Shown here: piece after piece, positions 1-8,338 of the stretch | Numbering within the stretch: the first letter of the stretch is position 1 | Layout of the letters: each line of letters begins with the position of its first letter | Assembly: GCA_937927415.1 (NCBI GenBank) | Contig: CALBDS010000004.1 | Location: 62,001-126,000, forward strand | Origin: an uncultured Rhodospirillaceae bacterium | Lineage (GTDB): Bacteria; Pseudomonadota; Alphaproteobacteria; Azospirillales; Azospirillaceae | Reading direction: 5' to 3' | DNA length: 64,000 bases | Notes under the pieces: model-generated | The model's input: the letters and a program-made list of their open reading frames with translations, nothing else | Told to the model about the DNA's origin: nothing | The model's database searches: none | Made by a program: the position numbers and the translations under genes

Positions 1-531
1 GCGGACGATGTGCAGGCACAGGTCGATCCCCGCCGCGCTGCCGGCAGAGGTCAGCACGTCCCCCTCGTCCACATACAGCACATCGGGGGCGAAGCGGACG
101 GCGGGATGGGTTTCGGCCAGACGCGCGGCATAGCGCCAGTGGGTGGTCGCCCGCCGCCCGTCCAGCAGGCCGGTGGCGGCCAGCACGAAGACGCCGGAAC
201 AGATGGACACCAGCCGCGCCCCCGCCCCGTGCGCCCGGCGCAGCGCCGCCGTCAGATCCGGCGGCACCGGCGTGTCGGCCCCGCGCCAGCCGGGAACGAT
301 GACGGTGCCGGCCCCGTCCAGCACCTCCAGCCCGCCGTCGGCCACCAGCCGCACGCCGCCGGTGGCGCGCAGGGGGCCGGGGTCGGACGCCGCGACGGCG
401 AAGGAATACCACCCCGCCCCCATCTCGGGCCGCGGCAGCCCGAACACCTCCACCGCAATGCCGAACTCGAAGGTGCACAGACCGTCATAGGCCAGAACGG
501 CGACGCGGGGATTGATGGGCGGGATTGGCAT
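1..531 (-). CDS. GlxA/FtrA-family transcriptional regulator, N-terminal part (cut by window edge)
   Basis: The 177 visible residues form a DJ-1/PfpI-like domain, the usual N-terminal half of GlxA/FtrA-type AraC regulators. It begins MPIPPINPRVAVLAYDGL. The nucleophile-elbow segment SICSGVFVLAATGLLDGRRA is followed by TTHW, and the visible part ends in TSAGSAAGIDLCLHIVR, all typical of the family. The C-terminal AraC helix-turn-helix would lie beyond position 1. The ATG at 531 is used; an in-frame GTG at 540 is an alternative. It is divergent from a rhodanese gene, a neighbour often seen beside ftrA. FtrA-type proteins are cytoplasmic regulators, and the target here is inferred to be the rhodanese gene. 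The family call is firm, the exact subgroup less so. Confidence 0.85.
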   Translation of the reverse strand, partial: MPIPPINPRVAVLAYDGLCTFEFGIAVEVFGLPRPEMGAGWYSFAVAASDPGPLRATGGVRLVADGGLEVLDGAGTVIVPGWRGADTPVPPDLTAALRRAHGAGARLVSICSGVFVLAATGLLDGRRATTHWRYAARLAETHPAVRFAPDVLYVDEGDVLTSAGSAAGIDLCLHIVR

Positions 532-625
532 GATCTTCACGGTAAACGGCACCCGCGCCAATGGTCAAGGGACCGCTCCCTCCCCCACACTGGGCGCCAT
601 CGCCACGCCTTTTCCGGAGCACGCC

Positions 626-1081
626 ATGCCCAACGCCGTCACCGAGATCCCCGCCGCCCCGTCCGCCGAGGCGCTGGCCCATTTCGAGCGCCGCCTGTCC
701 CTGGAAACCGACTGCGCCGACGTGAAAAGCGCCCTCTCCGATGGCGGCGATCCCGGATTCGTGCTGGTGGACGTGCGCGGGCGGGCGGCCTTTGCCCGGT
801 CGCACGTGCCCGGCGCCGTCAACATTCCCCACCGCGACCTGACCGAACGGCGGCTGGCCGCGTGGCCGATGGACACGCTGTTCGTGGTCTATTGCGCCGG
901 CCCCCATTGCAACGGCGCCGACCGCGGCGCCATCCGGCTGGCCCGGCTGGGGCGCCCGGTCAAGGTGATGATCGGCGGCATGACCGGCTGGGCCGACGAG
1001 GGCTTCCCCGTCGCCGGCTCCGCGCCGTCCGGGGATCACGCCACCGCCGACACGTCCTTGCCGTCGGCCAGCGTGGTGTAA
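626..1081 (+). CDS. Rhodanese-like domain protein
   Basis: A protein of 151 residues with one rhodanese fold. It shows FVLVDVRGRAAFARSHVPGA and a loop YCAGPHCNGADR, where Cys in the first CAG is the expected sulfur-carrying residue; GGMTGWADEGFPV closes the domain. Rhodaneses transfer sulfane sulfur to thiol acceptors, and the cytoplasm is inferred because no signal peptide is visible. The ATG at 626 is chosen because GGAG lies just upstream (615-618). Longer starts in this frame have no ribosome site. The last 46 bases overlap the 3' end of the convergent glycosyltransferase gene. It is probably regulated by the divergent FtrA-like protein, which is inference from position only. Confidence 0.85.
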   Translation: MPNAVTEIPAAPSAEALAHFERRLSLETDCADVKSALSDGGDPGFVLVDVRGRAAFARSHVPGAVNIPHRDLTERRLAAWPMDTLFVVYCAGPHCNGADRGAIRLARLGRPVKVMIGGMTGWADEGFPVAGSAPSGDHATADTSLPSASVV

Positions 1082-2079
1082 AGGCGCAGGTAGCGTTCCA
1101 CCATCCCTTCCATCGACCCGCGCACGCGGGCGGCGGCGCGGCAGGCTTCGGGGTCCAGCGATTCGCAGGCGTCGATGGCGCGGGCCATGGCCGGCACGCC
1201 ATCCACCCGGAAGCCGGTCACCCCCTCGTCGATCACATCGTCCAGGCCGCTGCCGGAAAAGACCACCGCCGGGGTGCCGCAGGCCATGGCCTCCAGCACC
1301 GGGCGGGGGTCGCCGGCCCCGTCCCGCCCCCCCATCACAAGGCAGCGGGCCGACCCCAGCAGCCAGCGCAGGCGCGAAAACCCCACCGGCCCCAGATAGC
1401 GGCGCACCCCGTCCAGGCGGGGGCGGATCTCCGCTTCGAAATAGCCGCGGTCCGCCTCCGGCCCGGCGATGAGAAGCTGGATATCCGCCGCCGCCGCCGC
1501 GTCCAGCGCGTCGTGGAAGCCGGTGGCGGGTTCCACCGGGCCGGTGGCGACGGCGAACCGCTTCTTGGGCACGCGGATGGCCAGCCGGTCGAGCGCCAGA
1601 CCGGGCAGGATCACCCCGGCCGTCGCCACCCCGGCCGGCAGGGCCGCCATCACCGCCCGCGACACCCCGGCGAACACCGTGCCGGGACGGTCCACCATCA
1701 GGGCATCGGGGGAATAGGCGTCGGCGGAACCGTACAGGGTCACCAGCGCCGGCACCCCCGACGGCGGCAGGGTGTCGGCGAAACCGGGGCCGTGCAGGTG
1801 CACCACATCCACCGGCACCCGCCGCAGCATCTCTTCCACCAGCGCCTTCTGCCGGCCGAGCACGAGGCGGCGGGAGGAATCAGGCAGGCCGGGGCGGGTG
1901 CGCGGCAGCGACACCAGCGTTCCGGCCACGGCCGAACCGTCGCAGGCCAGCACCAGCGACCGATGCCCGGCCCGCACCAGCGCGGCGTCCAGCGCCAGAA
2001 CGGTCTGTGCCGCTGCATCCTCGCCGCCGGGGACGAGGGGGGTGAAAGGATCGGCAACGGTCAGAACGGTCAGCCCCAT
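1036..2079 (-). CDS. GT4-family glycosyltransferase
   Basis: A GT-B fold glycosyltransferase of 347 residues. The N-terminal half opens MGLTVLTVADPFTPLVPGG, the glycine-rich entry of an acceptor domain. The C-terminal half has GDPRPVLEAMACGTPAVVF, the donor-nucleotide signature of GT4 enzymes with its conserved Glu. Such enzymes move a sugar from a nucleotide donor to a glycan or lipid; the substrate cannot be told here. The start at 2079 is chosen because GGAGGAG stands directly before the ATG; an upstream extension to 2172 has no support. It lies just downstream of the GH15 gene on the same strand, so a joint role in a storage or surface glucan is possible but unproven. Confidence 0.82.
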   Translation of the reverse strand: MGLTVLTVADPFTPLVPGGEDAAAQTVLALDAALVRAGHRSLVLACDGSAVAGTLVSLPRTRPGLPDSSRRLVLGRQKALVEEMLRRVPVDVVHLHGPGFADTLPPSGVPALVTLYGSADAYSPDALMVDRPGTVFAGVSRAVMAALPAGVATAGVILPGLALDRLAIRVPKKRFAVATGPVEPATGFHDALDAAAAADIQLLIAGPEADRGYFEAEIRPRLDGVRRYLGPVGFSRLRWLLGSARCLVMGGRDGAGDPRPVLEAMACGTPAVVFSGSGLDDVIDEGVTGFRVDGVPAMARAIDACESLDPEACRAAARVRGSMEGMVERYLRLYTTLADGKDVSAVA

Positions 2080-2221
2080 GGCTCCTCCCACGTCGGCGCC
2101 CGTTCTTATCGGCGCCTTTTCCAGATCGGTACGGCCCCCCGCATGAACGGAGGTCCGCGTCATGCTTTCCAAACGATGGGGATGGCATCCGGTTCCGCGG
2201 ATAGGGGGAAGAGAAAGCGGG

Positions 2222-4030
2222 TCACCCCACCGGGCGGCTCTCCCCCGCCCGCTGGTGGGGGCCGGCGCACAAAGTGGTCAGGGCCTGGGCTGTGTTGATA
2301 AGGGCAATGTGGGAAAAAGCCTGGGGAAAATTACCCACCTGCCGCCTGTTTACCGGGTCGTATTCCTCGGCCAGCAGGCCCACGTCGTTGCGCAGGTCGA
2401 GCAGGCGGCGGAACATTCCCACCGCCTCCCGCTGGCGCCCCTGGAGAAGATAATTGTCGGCCAGCCAGAAGGAGCAGGCGAGGAACGCCCCCTCCCCCGC
2501 CGGCAGCCCGTCGTCGGTGCGGGCGCTGTCGTAGCGCAGGACCAGCCCGTCGGCCAGCAGGTGCCGTTCCACCGCATCCACCGTGCCCCGCACCCGCGGG
2601 TCGTCGGCGGGCAGAAAGCCCACCAGCGGCAGCAGCAGCAACGCCGCGTCCAGCCGCCGGGCGCCATAGGACTGTACGAAGCTGCCCAGTTCCGCGTTGA
2701 ATCCCCGGTCGCACACCTGATCGTGGATGTGCCGGCGCAACGCCCGCCAGCGGTCCAGCGGGCCGTCCAGGCCGAAATGCTCAATGCCCTTGACCGCCCG
2801 GTCCAGCGCCACCCACGCCATCACCTTGGAATAGGTGAAATGCTCCGGCCCGCCACGGGTTTCCCAAATACCCTCGTCCGGCCGTTCCCAGATGGCTTCC
2901 AGATGATCCATCAGCACCCGCTGCAGGTGCCATCCGGCCTCGCTGTCGTTCAGGCCGCTTTCGCGGGCCTGGTGCAGGGCGTCCATCACCTCGCCGAACA
3001 CGTCCAGCTGGTGCTGGTGGGCGGCGGCGTTGCCGATTCGCACCGGGCGCGCCCCTTCATAGCCGGGCAGCCAGTCCGCGTCCCATTCGATCAGCCGCCG
3101 TTCCCCGGCCAGCCCGTACATGATCTGCATCTGCTGCGGGTTACCGGCCACCGCCCGCAGCAGCCAGTTGCGCCAGGACCGCGCCTCGTCGGTGTAGCCG
3201 GCGTTCATCAGCGCCAGCAGGGTGAAGGTGGCATCCCGCAGCCAGCAGAAACGGTAATCCCAGTTGCGCACCCCGCCCAGCCGTTCGGGCAGCGAGGTGG
3301 TGGGGGCGGCCACGATGCCGCCGGTCGGGCGGTAGGTCAGCGCCTTCAGCGTCACCAGCGATCCGGTGACCGCATCGGTCCACGGGCCGCGCAGGGTGCA
3401 GCGGCCCGACCAGCCGCGCCAGAACGACTCGGTATCGGCCAGGGCCGCGTCCGGGTCCACCCCCTTGGGCGGGCGCTGGTGGGACGGGGCATAGGTCAGG
3501 ACGAAGGCCGCCCGCTCCCCCGCCGCCACGGCGACATCGGCCTCCGCCGCCCCGTCGGCGACGGTGTGGCCGACGGGGCCGTGCAACACCAGCATGTCCG
3601 GCCCGGCCACCGCACAGGTGTCCCCCGCTTCCGTGTGGGACAGCCAGGGGTCGGCGCGGCCATAGCCGAAGCGCGGCCGCAGGGTGCTGCGCACCGTCAC
3701 CCGCCCGTGCCGCCCGATCACCAGCCGCACGATGTCGGACATGGTGCCCCGCAGCGGCATGAAATCCACCAGCGTGATCCCGCCGGCCGCGGTGTCGAAA
3801 TCGGTTTCCAGAATGAGGGTGCCGGGACGGTAGCGGCGCGCTACCCGCAGCACCGGGTCCACCGGCGCCACCCGCCAGTGCCCATGCTCCGGCCCGCCCA
3901 GCAGGGCGGCGAAACAGGCGTCGGAATCGAACCGCGGCCAGCACAGCCAATCGATGGAGCCGTCCCGCCCCACCAGGGCCGCGGTTTCACAGTCGCCCAA
4001 CAGGGCATAGTCTTCCAGACGCAGGGGCAT
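2222..4030 (-). CDS. Glycoside hydrolase family 15 protein (glucoamylase/trehalase-like)
   Basis: A 602-residue GH15 enzyme, full length for the bacterial family. The N-terminal beta-sandwich domain opens PLRLEDYALLGDCETAALV and contains GSIDWLCWPRFDSDACF. The (alpha/alpha)6 barrel carries the signature RNWDYRFCWLRDA and, near the C-terminus, LLAEEYDP with its catalytic Glu, then GNFPQAFSH. GH15 members release glucose from alpha-glucans or split trehalose by inversion. No signal peptide is seen, so a cytoplasmic enzyme acting on storage glucan or trehalose is inferred. Only a weak ribosome site precedes the ATG. The neighbours do not reveal the substrate. Confidence 0.88.
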   Translation of the reverse strand: MPLRLEDYALLGDCETAALVGRDGSIDWLCWPRFDSDACFAALLGGPEHGHWRVAPVDPVLRVARRYRPGTLILETDFDTAAGGITLVDFMPLRGTMSDIVRLVIGRHGRVTVRSTLRPRFGYGRADPWLSHTEAGDTCAVAGPDMLVLHGPVGHTVADGAAEADVAVAAGERAAFVLTYAPSHQRPPKGVDPDAALADTESFWRGWSGRCTLRGPWTDAVTGSLVTLKALTYRPTGGIVAAPTTSLPERLGGVRNWDYRFCWLRDATFTLLALMNAGYTDEARSWRNWLLRAVAGNPQQMQIMYGLAGERRLIEWDADWLPGYEGARPVRIGNAAAHQHQLDVFGEVMDALHQARESGLNDSEAGWHLQRVLMDHLEAIWERPDEGIWETRGGPEHFTYSKVMAWVALDRAVKGIEHFGLDGPLDRWRALRRHIHDQVCDRGFNAELGSFVQSYGARRLDAALLLLPLVGFLPADDPRVRGTVDAVERHLLADGLVLRYDSARTDDGLPAGEGAFLACSFWLADNYLLQGRQREAVGMFRRLLDLRNDVGLLAEEYDPVNRRQVGNFPQAFSHIALINTAQALTTLCAGPHQRAGESRPVG

Positions 4031-4120
4031 GGGCGGGTCCGGTAAGGGGAAACGGACGGGATGCTCCGTTAACCCTCTCCACCGGACAGAGGTTCCCCCT
4101 TTTGCGCCGAAGGCCGGGTC

Positions 4121-6154
4121 TTATTCCGCCGCATGCCGCTGGGACTGGCCCCCCAGATACTCCGCCCCCATGCGGTCGAGCAGGGAGAGGATCTGTTCCG
4201 ACTGCCGCTTCATCTCGGCGGCCATCCGTTCGGCGCCCACCCGGTCGCCCGCCTGCAAGGCCAGCAGCACGTCGCGGCCCTTTTCATGGACCAGCCGGTG
4301 CGGCTCCGCCATCCGGCGGTAGGCGTCGAGCTGGAGGGTCTGCGGATCGTTCACGTGATCGTACCAGCGGCCCAGACGGCAGGAATGGTGGGTGGACAGG
4401 TCGGCGGGAACAAGCTGGCGCTGGCCGCCCAGGGTTTCCATGATCTTGGTGACGAAGGCCAGATGGTCGTTCTTGGCCAGATCGACGATGCGGCGCATGT
4501 CGTCGGCGCTGATGCGGTCGGCGTCGGCGGTGGTCACCGCGTCGGCGTCGAAGCGGATGTGCAGCCCGTCGCCGGTGTGGGCAACGATGGTGCCGTGCGC
4601 CGGCCGGCGGCCCGGCAGGTCGATATCCACCGACGCCCCCGACTGGGCCTTCAGGGCCGTTTCCACGAAACAGCCGCATTCGGACAGGTCGCGCATCAGC
4701 CCCTTGGCCGATTGTGCCCCGCTGCGGACCTGAACGTCCGACAGGGTGGGACGGCGCCGCGCCTTGCGGCGGTTGGCCATGTCGGAGGAATTGCGGATGG
4801 CGCGGGCCAGCAGGGTGGGCAACTGCTCCAGCGCCTCGCGCATGCGGTCGGCGCTGCCGCCGACGGTGTGCGCCACGACGGAGGCGGAGCGGGTGTTGTC
4901 CATCACCCGATCCATCATGCCGCTGACCTGCTGGGTGTGGTCGGCCACCTCCTGCACGCTGCGGGCGATTTCCTGGGTGGCGGCGGCCTGTTCCTCGATG
5001 GCGGTGGAGATGGAGGCGTTGATCTCTTCCATATGGTGGACGGTGCCGACCACCTGCCCGATGCCGGCGATGGCGGTTTCGGTCACGTGTTGGATGGCGG
5101 CCACCTTGGCGGCGATCTCGTCGGCGGAATTGGCCGACTGATTGGCCAGATGCTTCACCTCGTTGGCGACGACGGCGAAACCCTTGCCGGCCTCGCCCGC
5201 GCGGGCCGCCTCGATGGTGGCGTTCAGCGCCAGAAGGTTGGTCTGTTCGGCGATCTTGCGGATGATGTCGAGGATCCCGCCGATTTCCTGCGCGGCGGTG
5301 TTCAGTTCCACCATCACGCCCTTGGCACTGTCGCTGTTGGTGACCGCGGTGCGGGCGGTGTGGGCCGCTTCGCCCACCTGACGGGCGATTTCACCGATGG
5401 CGGCGTTCAGTTCCTCCGCCGCGGCGGCGACGGTTTCCGCCGAGCGCAACGACACGGCGGCGGAATCGCTGGCCTGCCCCACCGTGTCCTCCACCGACTT
5501 GCACACCCCGTCCAGATCCTTGACCGAACGGTTGAGGTCGTCGGTGAAGCCCAGCACCGACCCCACCATGTCGGTGGACTGGCGGTCGATGTTGTCCACC
5601 ATGGAATCGACGGCGTGGACCCGCTCTTCCAGCATCTTGTCCCAATAGACCGACAGGGCGGCTTCCATGTCGAACATGATGGCCGCACCGATGGCCCGCT
5701 GGAGCCGGGCGATGTCGGCGACGGTGCGGGACGAGATGAACATGCCCGCCTTGTTCTCAGCGATGGCGGTGGTGAATTCACCCAGAACGAAGCTGTAAGC
5801 CCCCATGTACCAGTCGGGCGACAGGCCGATGCGGTGGTGGGCCAACCCGATGCTGCGCACCGAGGCCCAATACTCGTCATCGAACCGCCCCTCCACCAGA
5901 CGGCGCCAATGGGAGGCTTGGGCGCGTTTGGCCGCTTCCATCCGCGACGGGTCGGCCAACAGCGCGGCCAGCGCCGGCTGCTGCCGGGTGCGGGCGTAAA
6001 AACGGTCGAGGATGCCGGGCATGATCCGTTCCAGGAGCGGGCGCAATTCACGCAGGGACGCCACCGTTTGCTCGTCCAAGCCGAAATAAGCCGCGCGAAT
6101 GGAACGATCTTGACTTGACCGTGCGTTCTGATTCGCAATCATGGTCGTGCTCAT
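4121..6154 (-). CDS. Soluble globin-coupled chemoreceptor with PilZ and CZB domains
   Basis: A 677-residue cytoplasmic methyl-accepting protein with no membrane segments and four modules. Residues 15-175 are a globin-coupled sensor; the proximal heme ligand is probably His106 in the segment IGLAHHRIGLSPDWY. Residues 180-450 are a coiled-coil signalling domain with the hairpin tip EQTNLLALNATIEAARAGE from 303. Residues 462-540 are a PilZ domain with an R-x3-R pair (463/467) and D489-x-S491-x2-G494, the c-di-GMP-binding pattern. Residues 560-660 are a CZB domain with His564, Cys592 (HSCRLGRWY) and His619/623, the usual zinc ligands. Known family roles are oxygen sensing (globin), c-di-GMP binding (PilZ) and zinc or hypochlorite sensing (CZB). 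Joint control of CheA is inferred. GAGGG precedes the ATG. No che genes are adjacent; a lone cheY is 56 kb away. Confidence 0.93.
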   Translation of the reverse strand: MSTTMIANQNARSSQDRSIRAAYFGLDEQTVASLRELRPLLERIMPGILDRFYARTRQQPALAALLADPSRMEAAKRAQASHWRRLVEGRFDDEYWASVRSIGLAHHRIGLSPDWYMGAYSFVLGEFTTAIAENKAGMFISSRTVADIARLQRAIGAAIMFDMEAALSVYWDKMLEERVHAVDSMVDNIDRQSTDMVGSVLGFTDDLNRSVKDLDGVCKSVEDTVGQASDSAAVSLRSAETVAAAAEELNAAIGEIARQVGEAAHTARTAVTNSDSAKGVMVELNTAAQEIGGILDIIRKIAEQTNLLALNATIEAARAGEAGKGFAVVANEVKHLANQSANSADEIAAKVAAIQHVTETAIAGIGQVVGTVHHMEEINASISTAIEEQAAATQEIARSVQEVADHTQQVSGMMDRVMDNTRSASVVAHTVGGSADRMREALEQLPTLLARAIRNSSDMANRRKARRRPTLSDVQVRSGAQSAKGLMRDLSECGCFVETALKAQSGASVDIDLPGRRPAHGTIVAHTGDGLHIRFDADAVTTADADRISADDMRRIVDLAKNDHLAFVTKIMETLGGQRQLVPADLSTHHSCRLGRWYDHVNDPQTLQLDAYRRMAEPHRLVHEKGRDVLLALQAGDRVGAERMAAEMKRQSEQILSLLDRMGAEYLGGQSQRHAAE

Positions 6155-6181
6155 CGCCAGCCCTCAACCAAAAAGGTTATC

Positions 6182-6256
6182 TTTACATCCAAACGTTATA
6201 TGTAAACTTTTATATACCAAATCGTCATATATGAAAAGTCTGTAATGACGATTACA
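6182..6256. promoter_or_regulatory. AT-rich divergent control region with two inverted repeats
   Basis: This stretch lies between the globin chemoreceptor (leftward) and a small protein (rightward) and is strikingly AT-rich. It holds TTTACAT (6182-6188) facing ATGTAAA (6200-6206), and a perfect TGTAAT-gacg-ATTACA palindrome (6241-6256). Both look like dimeric regulator sites. The rest of the 277-base gap (6155-6431) holds nothing else I can name. The regulator is unknown. Confidence 0.5.
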
Positions 6257-6431
6257 TTTCCTTCATATGCGGCGTGTTGTCGCCGGAAATCCTCTGAAAA
6301 TCGGCCCGGCGAAAGGGTTAGAGGGCGAAGTGTCCTTTTCCCTGCGCTGCATTGCGGGAACGTCTGTTGTCCCATTGCTGGCGCGGGCTTAGGTGACAGA
6401 CAAACAGTCACCACCCAAAGGGTTGAAAATC

Positions 6432-6641
6432 ATGACCGAGCATCTGGTGGACGACGGCGCTTTCGCGCTGTTCCGCATCGAAAACCGCGTGTGCGTCAGC
6501 GAATTGAAAAAGCGCGGATCCGCCGCCGACGCGGCCATCGCCGCCGCCTTCGAAGCCGATAAGACCCGCTATGTGCGGAAATTCGCCGATCTGGTGGATA
6601 GCCTGAAGGCGTCCGGCCTGTCCGTGGTGCGCAACGGTTAA
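6432..6641 (+). CDS. Small hypothetical protein (69 residues)
   Basis: I do not recognise this family. The protein begins MTEHLVDDGAFALFRIENRV and is rich in Ala, Lys and Asp, with an amphipathic helical middle (AADAAIAAAFEADKTRYVRK). It has no signal peptide and no membrane segment. The ATG at 6432 is chosen; a GTG at 6393 would extend it by 13 residues. AAAGGG lies about ten bases upstream of the ATG. Its stop overlaps that of the convergent DUF1289 gene, both sharing TTAA at 6638-6641. Codon use resembles that of the neighbours, which supports a real gene. It is probably cytoplasmic; the function is unknown. Confidence 0.65.
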   Translation: MTEHLVDDGAFALFRIENRVCVSELKKRGSAADAAIAAAFEADKTRYVRKFADLVDSLKASGLSVVRNG

Positions 6642-6844
6642 GCCGTTCCCATCCGGCGCCGTTCGTCCAGCACCGCCAGCAGGGCGCGCTGGTCGGCCGG
6701 GGCCATGGTCCGCCACGCCTTGATTTCCGCCAGGGTGCGCAGACAGCCCAGACAGCGCAGCGTCGCCTCGTCCAGCGTGCATTGACGCCGGCAGGGTGAG
6801 GGGACGCGGTCTTCGCAAGAAACGGGGGCGGCCGTGGCGGGCAT
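6638..6844 (-). CDS. DUF1289 family small Cys-rich protein
   Basis: A 68-residue protein of the DUF1289 family. It shows VPSPCRRQCTLDEATLRCLG followed by CLRTLAEIKAW, giving the four-cysteine pattern C-x3-C-x8-C-x2-C and the RTL-x-EI-x2-W motif typical of the family. The four Cys suggest a metal site, but the function of the family is unknown to me. The start at 6844 (MPATAAPVSCEDR) gives the usual length; a longer reading to 7027 runs over low-complexity sequence and the ferritin-like gene. It lies downstream of the korA-korB-ferritin operon on the same strand, separated by about 90 bases. Confidence 0.82.
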   Translation of the reverse strand: MPATAAPVSCEDRVPSPCRRQCTLDEATLRCLGCLRTLAEIKAWRTMAPADQRALLAVLDERRRMGTA

Positions 6845-6935
6845 GGAAATCCAGAGGCGAGGGACGGATGGGGTGCAGCTATACCACACCCCCGTCCGTC
6901 CCGTCAGCCGGGAAGACCAAGCGGCACGCTGGGCC

Positions 6936-7484
6936 TTACCCCTCCGTGTTGGGCGGGTCGGGATCCTCGTCCCAGCCGGCGGGCGGGGCGGGAAAACGCT
7001 CCAGCCATTGGCGCACCAGCACCACATGGTGCGATTCCTCGTCGGCGAAATCGCGGGCCAGACGGGCGACCTCCGGCACCGTGGTCTGGGCGGCCACGGC
7101 GGCGTAATAGGCGTGCCCCGCCTCCTCGCACACCAGGGCCATGCGCAGGGCGTGGTGCGGGGTCATCAGATAATGGGCGCCGTCGAAGGCCGCGGCCTCC
7201 GGCGACTCGGCGGTTCCGATCCATTGGAATTCCCACGGCGCCACCTTGGGCAGCGGGCCGTGGGCGGCGGCGATTTCCATCACCTCGTCCCGGTGCAGGC
7301 GGGAATAGCGCGCCATGTCGCGGAACAGCGCCGCCACCTGCCAATTGTTGTGGGCCTCCATGCTGTCGGCCAGTTCGTCGTACCGTTCGGCCGCCTCGTT
7401 TTCCAACTCCACCGCGTGGGCCAGGAACAGCGGCAGGCTCGACGCCCCGCCGGACACGGTTTCGGAAACGGGGGCGGCGGTCAT
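6936..7484 (-). CDS. Ferritin-like (rubrerythrin-type) diiron protein
   Basis: A 182-residue four-helix ferritin-like protein. Two half-sites are visible: an ELENEAAERYDELA helix with an LHRDEVMEIAA helix, and a VCEEAGHAYYAA helix with an ADEESHHVVLVRQW helix, supplying the Glu and His ligands of a diiron site. Such proteins handle peroxide, oxygen or iron. Its ATG overlaps the stop of korB by four bases (7481-7484), so the two are translationally coupled. I infer a link to the oxygen-labile 2-oxoacid oxidoreductase, such as protection or iron supply. No rubredoxin domain is present. The precise reaction is not determined by sequence. Confidence 0.82.
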   Translation of the reverse strand: MTAAPVSETVSGGASSLPLFLAHAVELENEAAERYDELADSMEAHNNWQVAALFRDMARYSRLHRDEVMEIAAAHGPLPKVAPWEFQWIGTAESPEAAAFDGAHYLMTPHHALRMALVCEEAGHAYYAAVAAQTTVPEVARLARDFADEESHHVVLVRQWLERFPAPPAGWDEDPDPPNTEG

Positions 7485-8335
7485 ACGGCAAACTCCGCTT
7501 CGATGGCGTCGATGGTGGTGGTGACCTCAGCTCCGGGGGCGAAGGGGCGGCGGTTGCCGGCCAGGAACACCCCCAGCCCGAATCCGTCGTCCTCCACCGC
7601 ATGGCGCAGGGCAATGGCGGCATCCTGCGCCGGTTCGCGGCCATAGGGGTGGACCGTGCTTTTCCATCCCCGCTGTTCGGGACGGAAGGTGACGCAGGGG
7701 CTGAGAACCTGGATCACCGAGAAACCGGGATGGCGGATGCCCTCCACAATCAGCCGCGCCACCCCGTTGGGATCGCCGGCAAAGCCGCGGGCCACGAAAT
7801 TGGCGCCGCAGGAAATCGCCAGCGGCACCGGCTGCACCGGCGACACGCCGGGGCCGTGGGGGGTCAGCTTGCTGTGGCACCAGTCGGATTCGGTGGTGGG
7901 GGATGCCTGCCCCTTGGTCATGCCATAGACCTCGTTGTCCATGATGACGTAGGTCAGGTTGACGTTGCGGCGGCAGGCGTGAAGGAAATGGTTGCCGCCG
8001 ATGGAAAAGCCGTCGCCGTCCCCGCCCAGCACCACCACCGTCAGTTCCGGCCGCGCCAGCTTCAGCCCCGAGGCCGCGGCCAGAGCGCGCCCATGCACCC
8101 CATGGAAGCCGTAGACGCTGGTGTAGGCGGGAATGCGCGACGAACAGCCGATCCCCGACACCACCGCCGTCCGGTGGCGCGGCAATTCCAGGGTGGCAAA
8201 GGCGCGGGTGATGGCGGCCAGCACCGAATAATCGCCGCAGCCGGGGCACCAGATGGGCTTGACCGCCGATTTGTAATCCTGCGGCGTCAGAGCCGGGGTA
8301 TCCGTCACAGTCTGATCCATCACAGTCTGATCCAT
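7481..8335 (-). CDS. korB: 2-oxoacid:ferredoxin oxidoreductase, beta subunit
   Basis: A 284-residue TPP-binding beta subunit. It shows KPIWCPGCGDYSVL near the N-terminus, GIGCSSRIPAY, and the TPP motif GGDGDGFSIGGNHFLHACRR ending in IMDNEVYGMTKGQ. With KorA it oxidatively decarboxylates a 2-oxoacid, most likely 2-oxoglutarate, and reduces ferredoxin. It acts in the cytoplasm. The gene begins three bases after korA and overlaps the ferritin-like gene downstream. The start region carries a tandem 15-base duplication, so the second ATG at 8320 is also possible. The acid specificity is inferred from family resemblance, and pyruvate cannot be excluded. Confidence 0.9.
   Translation of the reverse strand: MDQTVMDQTVTDTPALTPQDYKSAVKPIWCPGCGDYSVLAAITRAFATLELPRHRTAVVSGIGCSSRIPAYTSVYGFHGVHGRALAAASGLKLARPELTVVVLGGDGDGFSIGGNHFLHACRRNVNLTYVIMDNEVYGMTKGQASPTTESDWCHSKLTPHGPGVSPVQPVPLAISCGANFVARGFAGDPNGVARLIVEGIRHPGFSVIQVLSPCVTFRPEQRGWKSTVHPYGREPAQDAAIALRHAVEDDGFGLGVFLAGNRRPFAPGAEVTTTIDAIEAEFAV
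8305..8334 (-). repeat. Tandem 15-bp duplication at the korB start
   Basis: TCACAGTCTGATCCA occurs twice in a row (8305-8319 and 8320-8334). Read on the minus strand it encodes MDQTV twice, placing two ATG codons in frame at the front of korB. It duplicates the initiation context and adds five residues. Confidence 0.9.
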
Positions 8336-8338
8336 GGC

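Noticed and set aside
10..2298. A 762-codon open frame on the plus strand across ftrA, rhodanese and the glycosyltransferase gene
   Set aside because: Its composition (Arg, Gly, His, Gln, Pro) is that of antisense GC-rich sequence, and recognisable genes occupy the other frames.
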